A stretch of DNA of 64,000 nucleotides from Plectrocnemia conspersa (Eukaryota > Arthropoda > Insecta > Trichoptera > Polycentropodidae): the NCBI GenBank assembly GCA_009617715.1, contig VTFK01000248.1:372001-436000 (forward strand). Reading direction: 5' to 3'. The position numbers and the translations under genes are program-made. Below are positions 20,046-31,854 of the stretch, piece after piece. The notes beneath the pieces are model-generated. The model was not told where the DNA came from, made no database searches, and saw nothing but the letters and a program-made list of their open reading frames with translations. Within the stretch, counting starts at the first letter, position 1. Each line of letters begins with the position of its first letter.

Positions 20046-22194
20046 GACACTGTAAGTAACTGCAATGTAAGGTATTAAAAGCGAAACGATCTGAAGAATA
20101 GATATAGAATTTCGTAGTTCATTAAATTGGTAATGTAAAAACTTTTTTTTGATATATGAAAATCACGTTTATATATTATGGTTTTAAAGACCAATGCTGA
20201 TAAAAGCATAACATTGTTTTATTTCTACATAAGAAAAAGATTTGCTTAAACGAAAGGTTAAACAAACAACGGCGGATGAGTGGTAAGGTTCTGTAATCCT
20301 TTAAGCATACAAGCTGGAATTAAATAAGGGCGTCAAGACTTCTTTTTTTATCTCCTTTATTTTTCAAATTCACATTGAGGGTAGAAAATAGTATAGCTAT
20401 CGAGCAAACTATGTATCAGGTTGTTTAATAAGTTGCGTGCGGTTTTTTTGCGATTTATTGATATGTATGACAATTATATAAATATACAAATAAAGTAATT
20501 ATTTCCTAAATTTTCTGTTTAATTTTTCGCAGTTACTTCTTTATATGAAGCAGTTTCAATGAGGGTAAATCAGTACTAAATTTGTAAGTCAATCAGACAT
20601 TTAAAATACCTACAAATAAGTATTACCCACCAGACTGGAAGTCTAGGAATCAGTAACATCTATATAATTAATTATACATTATTATATATATTATAATTTA
20701 AAATATATCACATTGCAGCTGGGGCCGATTTTTAATACTATCTCATTTTTTTAAATATAAATTTAAGTATGCTACAAGGAACTGAACCCGTAGCCTCTGA
20801 GTTACCATTCTAGACTTTACGGACTACGCTATTTCAACCCATTTTTCTTTGGGGGCGTTGCTAAAACCGAGTGTGAAATTGCATTGTCGTTCATTTCTTT
20901 CAGTGTATCTGAGTTCTATTGCCTTAAAATTAATTTAATATAAATTAGCGCTTATTTCAAGATATCAGGAATGACATAATCTTTGCATTAGTTTATTTTA
21001 TTTAAGATAAAGTATTTTGTTATTAATTAATATTGTATAACAATTAAGATCGTTCATGTTTTGTTTGTATATTTATTATAATCATGTCTTTCGATTTATG
21101 ATACATATGTTTATGTTGCGGAATTTTACGGTTTTTATCACATTGGATACCGTTGTACCTACAAATGTGGCTGAGCGAAAGTTAGAACCTAACCCTATTA
21201 AGCCATCATAACTTTTTAATTAGTTAAACTTTAAACGTCAAATTTAATTTTTTTTTATATTCATAATGATAAAATCAGTGAACGTTAGACTGTAGAGTAA
21301 TAAATAAAAAAAAAACACTAAATATATGTATGTATTTTATAAATAAAAACAATATAGATTATGATAAAATGTTTGAAAGGAAGCAGAGATGGACTGAAGA
21401 ATTTATAAAATTTATAAATAAATAATGCCTTGAAAACACATTTAACATTCCGATGGTAACGAATCGATCAAAGTCGTTTGGGAATACTTTTTTATTGCTA
21501 GAATAAATTACCAGTTCACTAAAGCGACTTACAAAATACAAATGACCACTCTCTCTTAATCAAGAAAAAAATATAACGACATCACAACTAACATTCTTAC
21601 AGAATTGTTGATTATGGTCAGAGCGGGAGATCACCATCAGACAATATAAAATAATAAAGAGTACTTAAAATAAGCTATATCCTTTTTATAGCTTCCATTC
21701 TTATAATTACATTTAAAGTTCTAGTACCTTGAACACTGATATGTATGTTCAAGTTGGGATTGCCAGGGTCTCAGTATTTATATTCATGGCCGCTCCATGA
21801 TATATTTTGTGGTCCGCCCTTTTTAAGTGGTACAACTAATTATAAAGAGTGGCGAATTTCTTTGAAATAAATTTCTGTTGGCCGATAAGGTAGATTAGAA
21901 ACGGTTGTGCGCGCTATCTATTCTCAAGGCGATAAATTTATTTATGGCGCGTAAATAAATTAAGTCTGTTTTGATACTTTATATTATTGTTATTGTGGAT
22001 AATTTGTTTCATTAATTGATTTTCTAAATAAAATTACAATTTTTAAGAAATTTATGTTAATTTTGTTGCTTGGAAAAATTATAAATACCGATTAGGAAAA
22101 TCTAAGAAAACCCAATTGATTTGATATTACTAACCCAATCTAAACACTTGTAAAAGCGTGAAAATCCTATTAAAAAAGAGTCTCAAGTCATCAA
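20046..22194. other. AT-rich non-coding stretch
   Basis: No gene is seen. It contains the tRNA-like sequence at 20770-20842 on the minus strand. Confidence 0.5.
20770..20842 (-). repeat. tRNA-like remnant or SINE head
   Basis: On the minus strand the sequence reads tagcgtagtccg, close to a pol III A box, and 41 bases later cgggttcagttcc, close to a B box. The acceptor stem does not pair, so it is not a working tRNA. It may be a tRNA pseudogene or a SINE promoter. Confidence 0.35.
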
Positions 22195-22610
22195 GAATTT
22201 CGTTTCCAAACTTGACCCCCAGAACGATTCACGCGCCAGGGGAACAGCCTCCCTTGTAAGTGTCGGGGGTGAAAAACGCCCTGCTCGTTACGCTACGATG
22301 CGGAAGCTGTTGCTCTCACCTCGTCCCACCTGCGGGCCGATAACACAACACATTCGGCTTATCTCTGGGACCATTTAAGCTGCCACACATGGTTCCATTT
22401 GCTTTTACAACGCCAGCCCGTGTGGGTACATACCTACGTATATACGATACCCAGGCGGCTAAATTGCGTTATGCTAATTATCGCGGATGTCAGGCTTATG
22501 GCACTCATCAACGTTTTGGCTAAGGGATGTTATGGGCTTATCTCAGCGCGGACAAAGTTACTGCATATTAATATGTTTTGCGATGTGCGTAATCTTGTTT
22601 TGTGACGGTA
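22195..22610. other. CpG-richer island, possible regulatory element
   Basis: Unusually GC-balanced for the region (cgcgccaggggaacagcctccc, cctcgtcccacctgcgggcc). The 68-codon frame at 22399 has no protein-like features that I recognise. Confidence 0.35.
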
Positions 22611-22844
22611 CTGTTACAAACTCCCGGGATTGTTATTTGAACAATTAATTAAAGCACTATATCAGAGACTAGTAAACTTTTCAAGACTGCGGTCTAGTCG
22701 ATAATTGTTTTATTAAATGAGTACTGTATATTAAAATACTAGGATTGACTCAGTAGAATGCGGGATAAGTCTTAAGTATTGTAAAATATGTAGAAAGACA
22801 GAATAAAATGTTTCGTTGGTCCTTCAAGCCATATAACCTAATGC

Positions 22845-23280
22845 CTGTTGGCCAAGGTTGGCCAAGGACAGAGAATATACTGGGTTACTTCGGTTCTGCC
22901 CGCTCTAAAATCTCTCGGAAGTGGTTCGAGGTTACCGAGAATGAGAGGTAAAGTGGGAGTAATTCAGTCGACTTGGCCAGCTTCGAGCGCTTTCGAACAT
23001 TGTCGGCAAACGGACCGAAGTCAGAGCTGCTCTTTCGAGCGCGAGCGGTAAGATACTTCCCCTTTCGCTCTCTCGCGTGTTAAGTGACGACAGTGAGAGA
23101 GATAATGATATGGCTTTTCGAAAACTGAGATAGAACGAGTAACTCGGTTTAATTTCAGTATGCGCGTAGGCGTCCTATGGTCAACACGCGTGTCGAACGC
23201 TGCATCGTAGTCACGTGGTCAAGTTATAATACTACATGCTTATCGGGGACTTCAACAGACTCTTACTGACATCTTTGAAT
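22845..23280. promoter_or_regulatory. Promoter-like island with GAGA tracts and an E-box
   Basis: CpG-rich sequence with ctttcgctctctcgcg and cagtgagagagata (GAGA-type motifs), gtcacgtgg (23210-23218) and a donor-like gcgagcg/gtaaga at about 23046. This could be a promoter with an untranslated first exon, on the + strand if the donor is real. No coding frame supports it. Confidence 0.3.
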
Positions 23281-26200
23281 ATTTTAGGGCACTAAAAGAG
23301 ATTAATTATATTTTTGATAGTATGTTCTTCTAACATATATCGCTAATATATTTTTTTTCATATAAAATTAAATAATTAGTGATACTTGATTTTGTTAAAA
23401 AAAATCGTTTCGAATATCCTCATATATTTTCCTAGATCGGTTTATATAAATGTCACACCATAACGAATTCTTATTTAGAATCGACGGCGACAAATTCTAG
23501 GATAGTCACAGATGTGGTGTTCGTATTCTGAAGTATCATTTTTATGCCTTATGGCATTTTGCAAAAGCCGACAAAGATTTTGCGTAAATTGAATATTTAC
23601 GACCGAAAAGTTTTCACTGATATTGTATTGGTGAGTGCCCACACAAACTTAATAAAATGATAATTTAAAAACTGCGATTATTTGGTACATTTTTCGATCA
23701 CGCGCAAATATGCAGACTGTACGTGACAGAAACCACCTTCCGGACGTCATTCTCAGCCGCCTACGAAATTTGCGACAGTGTGGTCGCTTACTCGAAGTCG
23801 TAGGTCTCGGCCGACTTTAGTTGTAACTTCGGTTCGGACAACTTCCAGAGAGTGTAGTGCAGGCATAAGAACTTCACATGCAAAGCAAGAAGTTAAACAT
23901 ACAGCGCTGTAGGCTCGAAAGGAAAGTTTGATCTTAGTGATGTGCAAGAAAATTCTGTGTTATGATTTGTGATATCTGTGGGGATTAGAGAATTGACTAG
24001 TTAAACATATTTGAACCCATTTATTTACAATTTACAATTTTACCAATATAAATGAACGTTAAGTATATATATAAAGAATAAATAAGTATACATTTATATG
24101 TTTTTTTAAATTAGCTATGATTTAGTCGTTCAATCATAAAAAAACATTTACAATATTATCGCGACAACATAACAACAACAAAACGCTTATACTAAAAATA
24201 GCCTCTATTGTTCACAAACCATTTAGAGTACATTGTACTCTTTTATTATAATAGCAAATTTAGGCTTTCTATTTATATTTCATGCATGTTAAATTTGAGT
24301 TAAGCTATTAAAATAAAAGGGACGAGGAAACAAAAATAAATTAATGTTCTACCATGCAAATTGACACACAAAATTTCATTTTGCTTTTAGCTCAAAAACC
24401 GTTTATTTTTTTATGTTTTCCAACATTGCACACACGAGACTTTTCGTTGAATCCACTATATCCACTAACCGAATTAATCACACTATCCAGCCGCTGGATA
24501 TTTTTGCCACAGGTCGTGTATCTCTCGAGCGAGTGTATCGAATTTAACCACACTCGAACAATCCATTCTAAATAACAAATAATAATAATTGCATCCCTAC
24601 ATATATAAAAGACTATGTTTCCCAACAATAATTTATTTTAAATAACATTTAATATTAATAAAATATAAAATAAAAGTTTTGTAAAATATTGTGATGAGCT
24701 TGGGTTAAGAGTGGAACAGAAAATTTTAATAAATGATTTTTTAAAATTAGTATATAAATACAAATGATGTATGTTATGGTCTGGTTTTATTCACAGGAAG
24801 ATGTTGGGACAATTGACCTGCTCATGTTTATGACTTAATAACGTATTATTTGACTAACTCCTGGCTAATTTAATACATGAGCTAATTTACTCACTTCGTG
24901 AAGGCTTCGTGGGCATAGATTAGAAGCTTAATATCGTCTTGAATGGAGGTCCGACAAGCCAAGGGTTAAATAAACTCATGCTTTGGTTGATGATTGAAGC
25001 TTAATACTCTCGATATCCCTGGTATTTAGTTAAAAAAAAAAAGTTTTTTATAAGCATTTTTTTTAATAAAAAGAGTGGTTTAAAAATTGTTTATTAAAAT
25101 TAAGAGGGAGGGGCCAAAGCCCATATCTGCCCCCTGTTGATCTTTTTGACTGTAATGCTGCACTAATTCAAGTCTGAACTGCAGCGAAGTGGTATCTAAT
25201 AATAAGCTAATACTATCTAATAATACATATTTAAATCAATACACTTTTGGGATGGATTTAAAATAAAAGTATTATTGACTGTTATAGAAAGTATATGGTA
25301 TTGGGTTGTATACAGCGTAGCGTTTTTTAAACGATTTAGTGTAACTACATATACGCCTACCTATATTTCAAAGTCCGAACCATCAATCTTATCCACCTAT
25401 TGGGATTTCGCTAAATCGGCGTTTTAATTATTTTGCAGGTTCCGAGAGGTAGTTTACCTTTTTGTACGTGTGGGCGTGGTTATTTTTTTCGGCGCGAAAT
25501 TGAAAAACGACCTGTGTCGTAAAAAAACGGACCCGCGGGCTGCGACATCGGAAAACACGCGATTTTTTCATTTTTATTTTATTTTTTCCGCACACGGCGG
25601 AAGGACGAAAAAACGCGAAAATGTAGTACGCGACGGAAGCGCGGAATTATATGGAGGTCTAGATGTGGGGGCACTAAAAGAAAACAATATCGAGGCAGCA
25701 TTCGCAATACTTTTCGGCGTGCGAAAGCACAGTAAGCAACCTTTTTTTTTGGGCAATCATACGTATGAGTCGATTCACTTCAATCGACAAATGTCTGCAA
25801 AATAAATAAAAATCTAAATAAACAAATTCTACCACAGCGCTGTCGAAAAAAATGAGAAACCACTACATACAATTTGTTTTTCCAGATAACTCATGAGCTT
25901 TGTCTTTCGAGAAATCGAGCAAGAAAAAAAGGATTAGTTATTACAATAAAACCACGTTAAATCAAACACGGGTTTAAAAATAAAATATAAATAAAAATAT
26001 TCATATTATGAAAAAAGTTTCTATTGAAAAGAGAGCCATAAATCGCAATCAATGAAACATAACTGCTGAATAGACCTTTCATTGTCTCATAATGTCGCGA
26101 TGGTTCTGATAATAACCTGAATTTATAGAAACTCATAAATACACCTTCCGTGCCTTTAACCGCTTCTGCGAGTCCTATTATCTATTATATATATTTATAT

Positions 26201-27249
26201 ATAAAAAATAATTTCACAGCAATCAATGAATTAAATAAAAAAAAATCTATTTAATTGTACATGCTTTTAATAATGTTTGTCTATAGCAAAAGTCAAACCA
26301 TTAATTTTGCTTTATTAATAATCATTATACAATAGAGTAAATATGATACATAAGTCAGCAAAATATATTTAATATTTTTATTATATTATATTCGTCCCTA
26401 TGAAGGACAATTATTAAATATGGGAATTAGGCAATTCTCATTCCATCTTTAACATTGAAATATTCCATTAAAATATAACACTGTACTACAATATAGTATG
26501 TTCCTACCAAAATATATATTTTTAAAATTATAAAAAAATTAGTTTATTTAGCAAACTTTTTTTGGCAAACCATTGAAAAAATCATAAATTTATGTGTGTT
26601 TTTCATTCATTTTTTATCATAAATAAAATATAGTTAAACATTAATTCTTGAAATAATTTGCTGATTTAAGCATTTAAAGTCAGTAGGTCAAGAAATCAGG
26701 ACGTTCTTTTATTTATTCCTCCAACTAACATTGTTTATAGATGCATCATATTTGCTCAATAATGTAGAGGTGAGTAAAACCAAATCTTAAATTCTTACTT
26801 ATTTGTATGACTGAAGTTAACTCAATGTAGTTCAACGAAATCAACACAATCAACTACCAAAATATAGTGGGATACCTGACAGAAATCAAAGTTTGTAAGT
26901 CAGTGATCCATTTTATTATTAATATACGATATATATTTGAATAATTCATATCGATATTCATCCGTAAGATAAGGAAAATCTGGAAAAACATAAACTATGA
27001 TGATCGATAGGAGTGATAATTACATAATAATCAATAATTAAGAGCTATAAAATACGATTGAAATAAAAAACATTAATATACATATGGGTTTAGAACTTAT
27101 GTCTTTTTTAATATAATTTTTTTACAATGAAACTTTCTCATTTATTAGTTAGTCTGATAATTATAATTATATATAAAAAAGTGATAATAAATTTGCAACT
27201 TTTTCTTTAGGTTCTATTATAGAGTCTAAATTATGAGGTATAGGGTATT
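23281..27249. other. Non-coding stretch, no supported gene
   Basis: AT-rich with two less AT-rich patches, about 23690-23930 and 25430-25760. The latter holds a 111-codon frame (25470-25805) without recognisable motifs and with lysine-rich low-complexity character; I do not call it a gene. The second copy of the dispersed repeat lies at 26820-27045. Confidence 0.5.
26820..27045 (+). repeat. Dispersed repeat family, copy 2 of 3
   Basis: Shares caatgtagttcaacgaaatc, caactacc, attcatccgtaagataagga and gataattacataataatcaa with 7465-7715 in the same order. Confidence 0.6.
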
Positions 27250-27939
27250 GTCTAGGGCATGGTTTCCCAAACTATGTTCCGCGGAACACTGGTGTTCCGT
27301 GAATCCAAAATAGGTGTTCCGCGGAGCCTAAATAGATATTTCACAAAAATTTGGAGTAAATTAAAAAAATTGTTAGTCGTGCTAATACATAAAAATTGTT
27401 CATAAATCTGATAAAAAAGCTTAAAAATATGTACTAAATATTCAGCATTGATTTGTATAAATTCTGGAGGGAAAAGTTTCATAAGTCGGTGTGGTTTCTT
27501 TTGATAAAAAATTGTTGTTGTTGAATCTTTTGATAAAAAAATACAATTTTGGATTTTATCGTTGAATCTAATAATTTTGATTGTTTTCCTGTCTTGGATG
27601 AATGTTTAAATGAATTGAATATTCAAGTTGATAAAGAAGTTTCACAAGTATTTTTAGAACACCTATATAACTTGAAAACAATTCTTTCGGAATATTTTCC
27701 GGGAACTAGTAAGGACGATTCCTGGGCTAGCAATCCATTTTCTGTGACAGTTAAACCAGTGGGCTTAAGCGCAAGGGATTTTGAGAATTTAATTGATTTA
27801 GTTAATTTAAAACAAACACATAAAAAAATATACTGATATGAATTACGCTACCTAAAAAATAAGCTAAGTGTTCCGCCAAAATTTTCGGATTTGCCAAGTG
27901 TTCCGTCGCTGAAAAAGTTTGGGAAACCCTGGTCTAGGG
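27250..27939 (+). mobile_element. hAT transposon, internally deleted, with perfect 8-bp target duplication
   Basis: gtctaggg stands at 27250-27257 and 27932-27939, an exact 8-bp duplication as made by hAT elements. The enclosed 674 bp has inverted ends catggtttcccaaact and, in reverse, cagggtttcccaaact. Subterminal copies of gtgttccg occur near both ends. The full-length element would need a transposase of some 600 residues; only a C-terminal piece remains. Confidence 0.92.
27549..27836 (+). pseudogene. hAT transposase C-terminal fragment
   Basis: A 95-codon frame inside the hAT element. It reads VFLEHLYNLKTILSEYFPG, then DSWASNPFSVTVKP and ARDFENLIDLVN. The L..YFP..xxxW..NPF..xV pattern is typical of the region before the dimerisation domain in ZBED5/EPM2AIP1-like hAT transposases. 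It starts at TTG without an ATG and lacks the catalytic D..D..E part, so it is a remnant. Confidence 0.75.
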
Positions 27940-28071
27940 AATCGAAGGGGAGATAAAAATGAAATGTAGGGTGCTTCAAATAATAAATAAAAAAATACTT
28001 GAGATTTTTTTCTGCATGGCGTTTGCACAATTTATGTAAAGAAAACGAACTTTCAGAAAAATATTGTATGT

Positions 28072-28917
28072 AGAGTACGCTCGAGATAAGGATGCCGGTT
28101 TGTTATTGTGTGCGTGTACATGTATATGCGAGGGAGAAGCGATGTAGCGTGTACTTCGTTGTCTCGCTTTCTCTTTTAAGGACAGTCGCTGATTCGTCAA
28201 CGCTGGTATTCGTCATTAAAAGTGCAGTGTGGCACAGAAGTTCGATCTTCTCTAGTGATTTATTTTAAATAATTTTGTGTTGATATTGGTTTAACCCAGA
28301 TATGCCCACTGTCCCATGGGTAGGTCACTAAACTCGTGCCACTGTTTTTTATTTATAAATAAAATTTTAAGAGGGCATATCTGGGTTAATTGATATCAAG
28401 GCTTCAAATATACACTGTAAGTTATTCGTTCTCTTACCCGTGGATTAAAATGTTTTAATTATTTTTCATTAATCCGTACGTTGTTGGTTTTTTTACACTA
28501 TTCTCTGTAAGGCTTAAAAAAAAGTTATTATGATAATTTTTTACTTTATTTAATGGATTCTAATGATTTAATAGAGTCGTCGAGCCATTAAACAATCTGC
28601 GAATAATTTCTTTCCCCATTTTATATATTTTTTTTGCTTTTGAAGAATAGCTAAAGACTTCATTATTTTTTTGACTAGTGAAAGATTTTGAATTTTGCAA
28701 ATATTTAATTAATGACATCAATGTCTGGTTTCTTCGATTATATAATATATTTTTAATTGTCCGTTGAAATTTCCAACTTAGCTCAGATGTATGTATGTTA
28801 AATATACATATATTTTATTTTAAAATAAAAAAAAAAAATATTCTGAGCGAAATTGTTTTGAGCCACACAGTTCACGCACACAATAACAAACCGGAATCCT
28901 TATCCCGAGCGTACTCT
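28072..28917. mobile_element. TA-flanked MITE-like element with 45-bp inverted ends
   Basis: 28072-28116 and 28873-28917 are inverted copies over 45 nt with two mismatches (start agagtacgctcg, end tattgtgtgcgtg). TA borders both ends of gagtacgctcg, as in Tc1/mariner-type insertions. The interior has no transposase frame and contains the smaller TTAA element at 28291-28389, so that one inserted later. Confidence 0.8.
28291..28389. mobile_element. Tiny piggyBac-like MITE nested in the 28072-28917 element
   Basis: ttaacccagatatgccc (28291-28307) is an exact inverted copy of 28373-28389, giving 17-bp perfect ends that include TTAA. The whole is only 99 bp. Confidence 0.8.
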
Positions 28918-31849
28918 AATTATGTTAAAAGTAGATGGCTATGGATATTATGAAAAATAAATCTGATTTTTAACTCAGTTTAATGCATTTAAAATAGACC
29001 TACAAAACAAATATTTGTGTTTATTATGTTTCAATTCAAGATTTTATTACATGATTATTATATAATATTTTTAAGTTGAATATACCTATTCATTTTAAAC
29101 AAATAAAAAACGATAACAATTTAAAATTATTTATCTTTTAAAGTATTGTCAAAGAAAAAATAAGTAAATGAATTTTAAACACATGTATAGGCTAATAATT
29201 AATAAGCAATTTTATGATCCACAGTCTTAAATGCATCCTATCGGCGGCTCGTTCAAAAGCCGATGCTAAATGATGTAAAATCATAATTTTAATTATATGT
29301 ATATTATTATTAATTAATAACAATAATAAAACACTATTAAAAAACTGATATACTGTAGATAAACATTGTCGGAAGGATATATGGAATACAAAGGAAAAAT
29401 CCGACTAAAAACAGGACAATAAATATTAATTTTCTTGAAAAATCGGATTTTTCTCGCTCTATGTAGGCAAGTGATATTATAAGAAATACGACTAAAGCCC
29501 TGAAGGATTTGTCATAACAGTATTTCATACAATTTCAATTTCAAAGGACAAATTGTTTATCTGAGAAGCCCAGCGGATCAGTTGCATTTTTCACGATCCC
29601 TGCGGGATCACGCACCCCCAGTTACCGACCGCTGTCTCCGCAACTTCGTACACTGTACAATTCCTCGTAAAATATTTCGCTCTAAAATATTCAGTGGCCA
29701 CGCTTTGAGTCTCCTTTAATTTTATGCTCCTAAATATAAAATAATGAAATATTTTGCGAGACCTTAATTAATTTGCTGAATTCCTATTTCTACTGAATTA
29801 TTCGGTATTTTTTCACTATAAGCTTATTTTGAAAAACTATTTATATATATTCTAGGACTATATTTAAAATAACAAACAATTATTCATATTATACAATATC
29901 CTGAAAAGGCAATGTATAAAATATACTATTCTTTCCCTGTAATTTTTTTTTCTCTCTATACGTTAAACCAGCCCCAGATAAACAGTCAAGATCCAAGAAT
30001 TCACTCTGATCTTCGGAAATGACTCGAAGACTACATGATGCGGACTATAGCAAACATGTATATAAAGTAATAATTGTAAGACTATTATAATTAAAATAAA
30101 ATATTTTTATCCATCTTAAACTCACTTCAAAATGACAACAATAATGTTTGAAACTAAAGCTTTTAAAATTATTATTCAAAAATATTACTTTTCAACTTAC
30201 AGCATATTATATAAAATCAGTGATTTTTGTAACGAAAATCTTGCAACATTAAAGTTTGATTTATATTGCGACTGTAACTGTACATTATCATAATAAAATT
30301 GTTTTCTACTCTTTTTAAAAGAAGGCAGTGTCGACTTTTTTATTTCGGCAATCCATCTCGCGAAATTATTACATAATGTGTACTTTATATGTATACGTAA
30401 CATGTGATACATATGTATGAAGAATTTTTTTTGAGAAGCGCATTTCCATTTTTATTTTTTTGCACTGGTAAACTTTTCGGGGATGTATGAGAAAAGTTAA
30501 ATTGGCGGACGTAACGAAATCCTCCGCGGACGTTTGTATTTTTCACAGTCGGAAAAGAGGCTTCAAAGGGAAAGAAAAGATCGGGAAAGGGTCAATAACG
30601 AGGGAAAAACTTCTCTAATTAATCGACGTAGAATCTCACCTCGGGGTACTCTTCAACGAAACCTTCTGAATAAAATTGCTTTTATTAGGTTTGTTTATTA
30701 CGGACGTCCGATGTTCCTTTGAGGCGCAAAAATACATCTTTAAATATATTTTGTAATATTAATATGTTTTTATATCACATCTTCAAAGGATTCTTTGTCT
30801 TTTTACCTCATTTTATTTGCGAATATCTCGCCTATATAAAATAATATAACGAGAATCAAATGATAACCATTCAAACATTATTTGATATATTTTAATATTA
30901 ATATTGTATTTTTATATTTTATAAAAATCGACAATTAAAAATTTGCATATTTAATTATAATATAAAGCGATAATATTTATTTGCGATTAGCTTCACAAGT
31001 GACAAATGGATCACAGTGTTTATATATTGGTATTATTAAAACAGTGAAACGTACGATTAAGAAAATCTGCACAATGAAATAAATTCAACAGATAGTCCTT
31101 AATAATTTAATGTTCAACTTTAGCGATATTCGCCAACAGCTCTTATGTAGTCGATACACAAGCACCGAATACCAAACTGTGTAACAAGGTTTTATTTATT
31201 TAAAATATTTATATTCATAAATATAAAAGTCGCTTTCTTTATACATTTGTATTGCTACATCCAATCAAATCGCTTACACAAGATATTCGGACAGAGTTTT
31301 CACATCCGCGATTCAGCGTTTGTTCCGCAAAAAATAAACGCTGACCATTTGCGTTGTTGCTGTGAAATATATTTTTTATTTACAAAATAAATTATTCAGT
31401 CTAGCAGCGTTTTAATTGTACCGCTCACGTACGTTGTCTCATAGGTAAACAGTGTCAAGAGCTTTTGACACAAACTCAGAATCCCTGAGTAGCCAACTCT
31501 TAAGTGCCACTACAATTTCAAACAGAACAAACATTTGTGCTCATAGGAAAATACATATATGGCGCATTTTTCTTTACATAATTAATGATCCTGTCGTTGA
31601 TTTTTCAGAAAGCGCTTTGGGATGTTCAGAAGAACTAAAATTAATCTTTCTCAACACGTCTAGGGTTGAAAAACGAATACGAATTAGTTGTAGTTTTCCG
31701 AGAGAGGAAATCAACTGAGAAAAATTCTATTCTTAATGTTATTTATTTTTATTTTTTCTCTACTACAAAATACAGAAATTACAGATATTCCGCAAATTTT
31801 CGAGCGACTTTTTCAATGGCCGGTATTGATTTTATTTATGTGAATATTT
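28918..31849. other. AT-rich non-coding stretch
   Basis: No gene is seen. Small less AT-rich patches at about 29565-29670 (with cacgatccctgcgggatcac) and 30480-30720. The 62-codon frame at 30534 has no recognisable content. Confidence 0.5.
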
Positions 31850-31854
31850 ACATT

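Noticed and set aside
20770..20842. Functional tRNA gene
   Set aside because: A- and B-box-like sequences are present but the acceptor stem does not pair; kept only as a tRNA-like remnant.
22920..22940. ggttcgagg as a tRNA B box
   Set aside because: No A box or cloverleaf around it.
25470..25805. 111-codon frame in a GC-balanced patch
   Set aside because: No recognisable motif, lysine-rich chance character, a competing antisense frame and no splice support.
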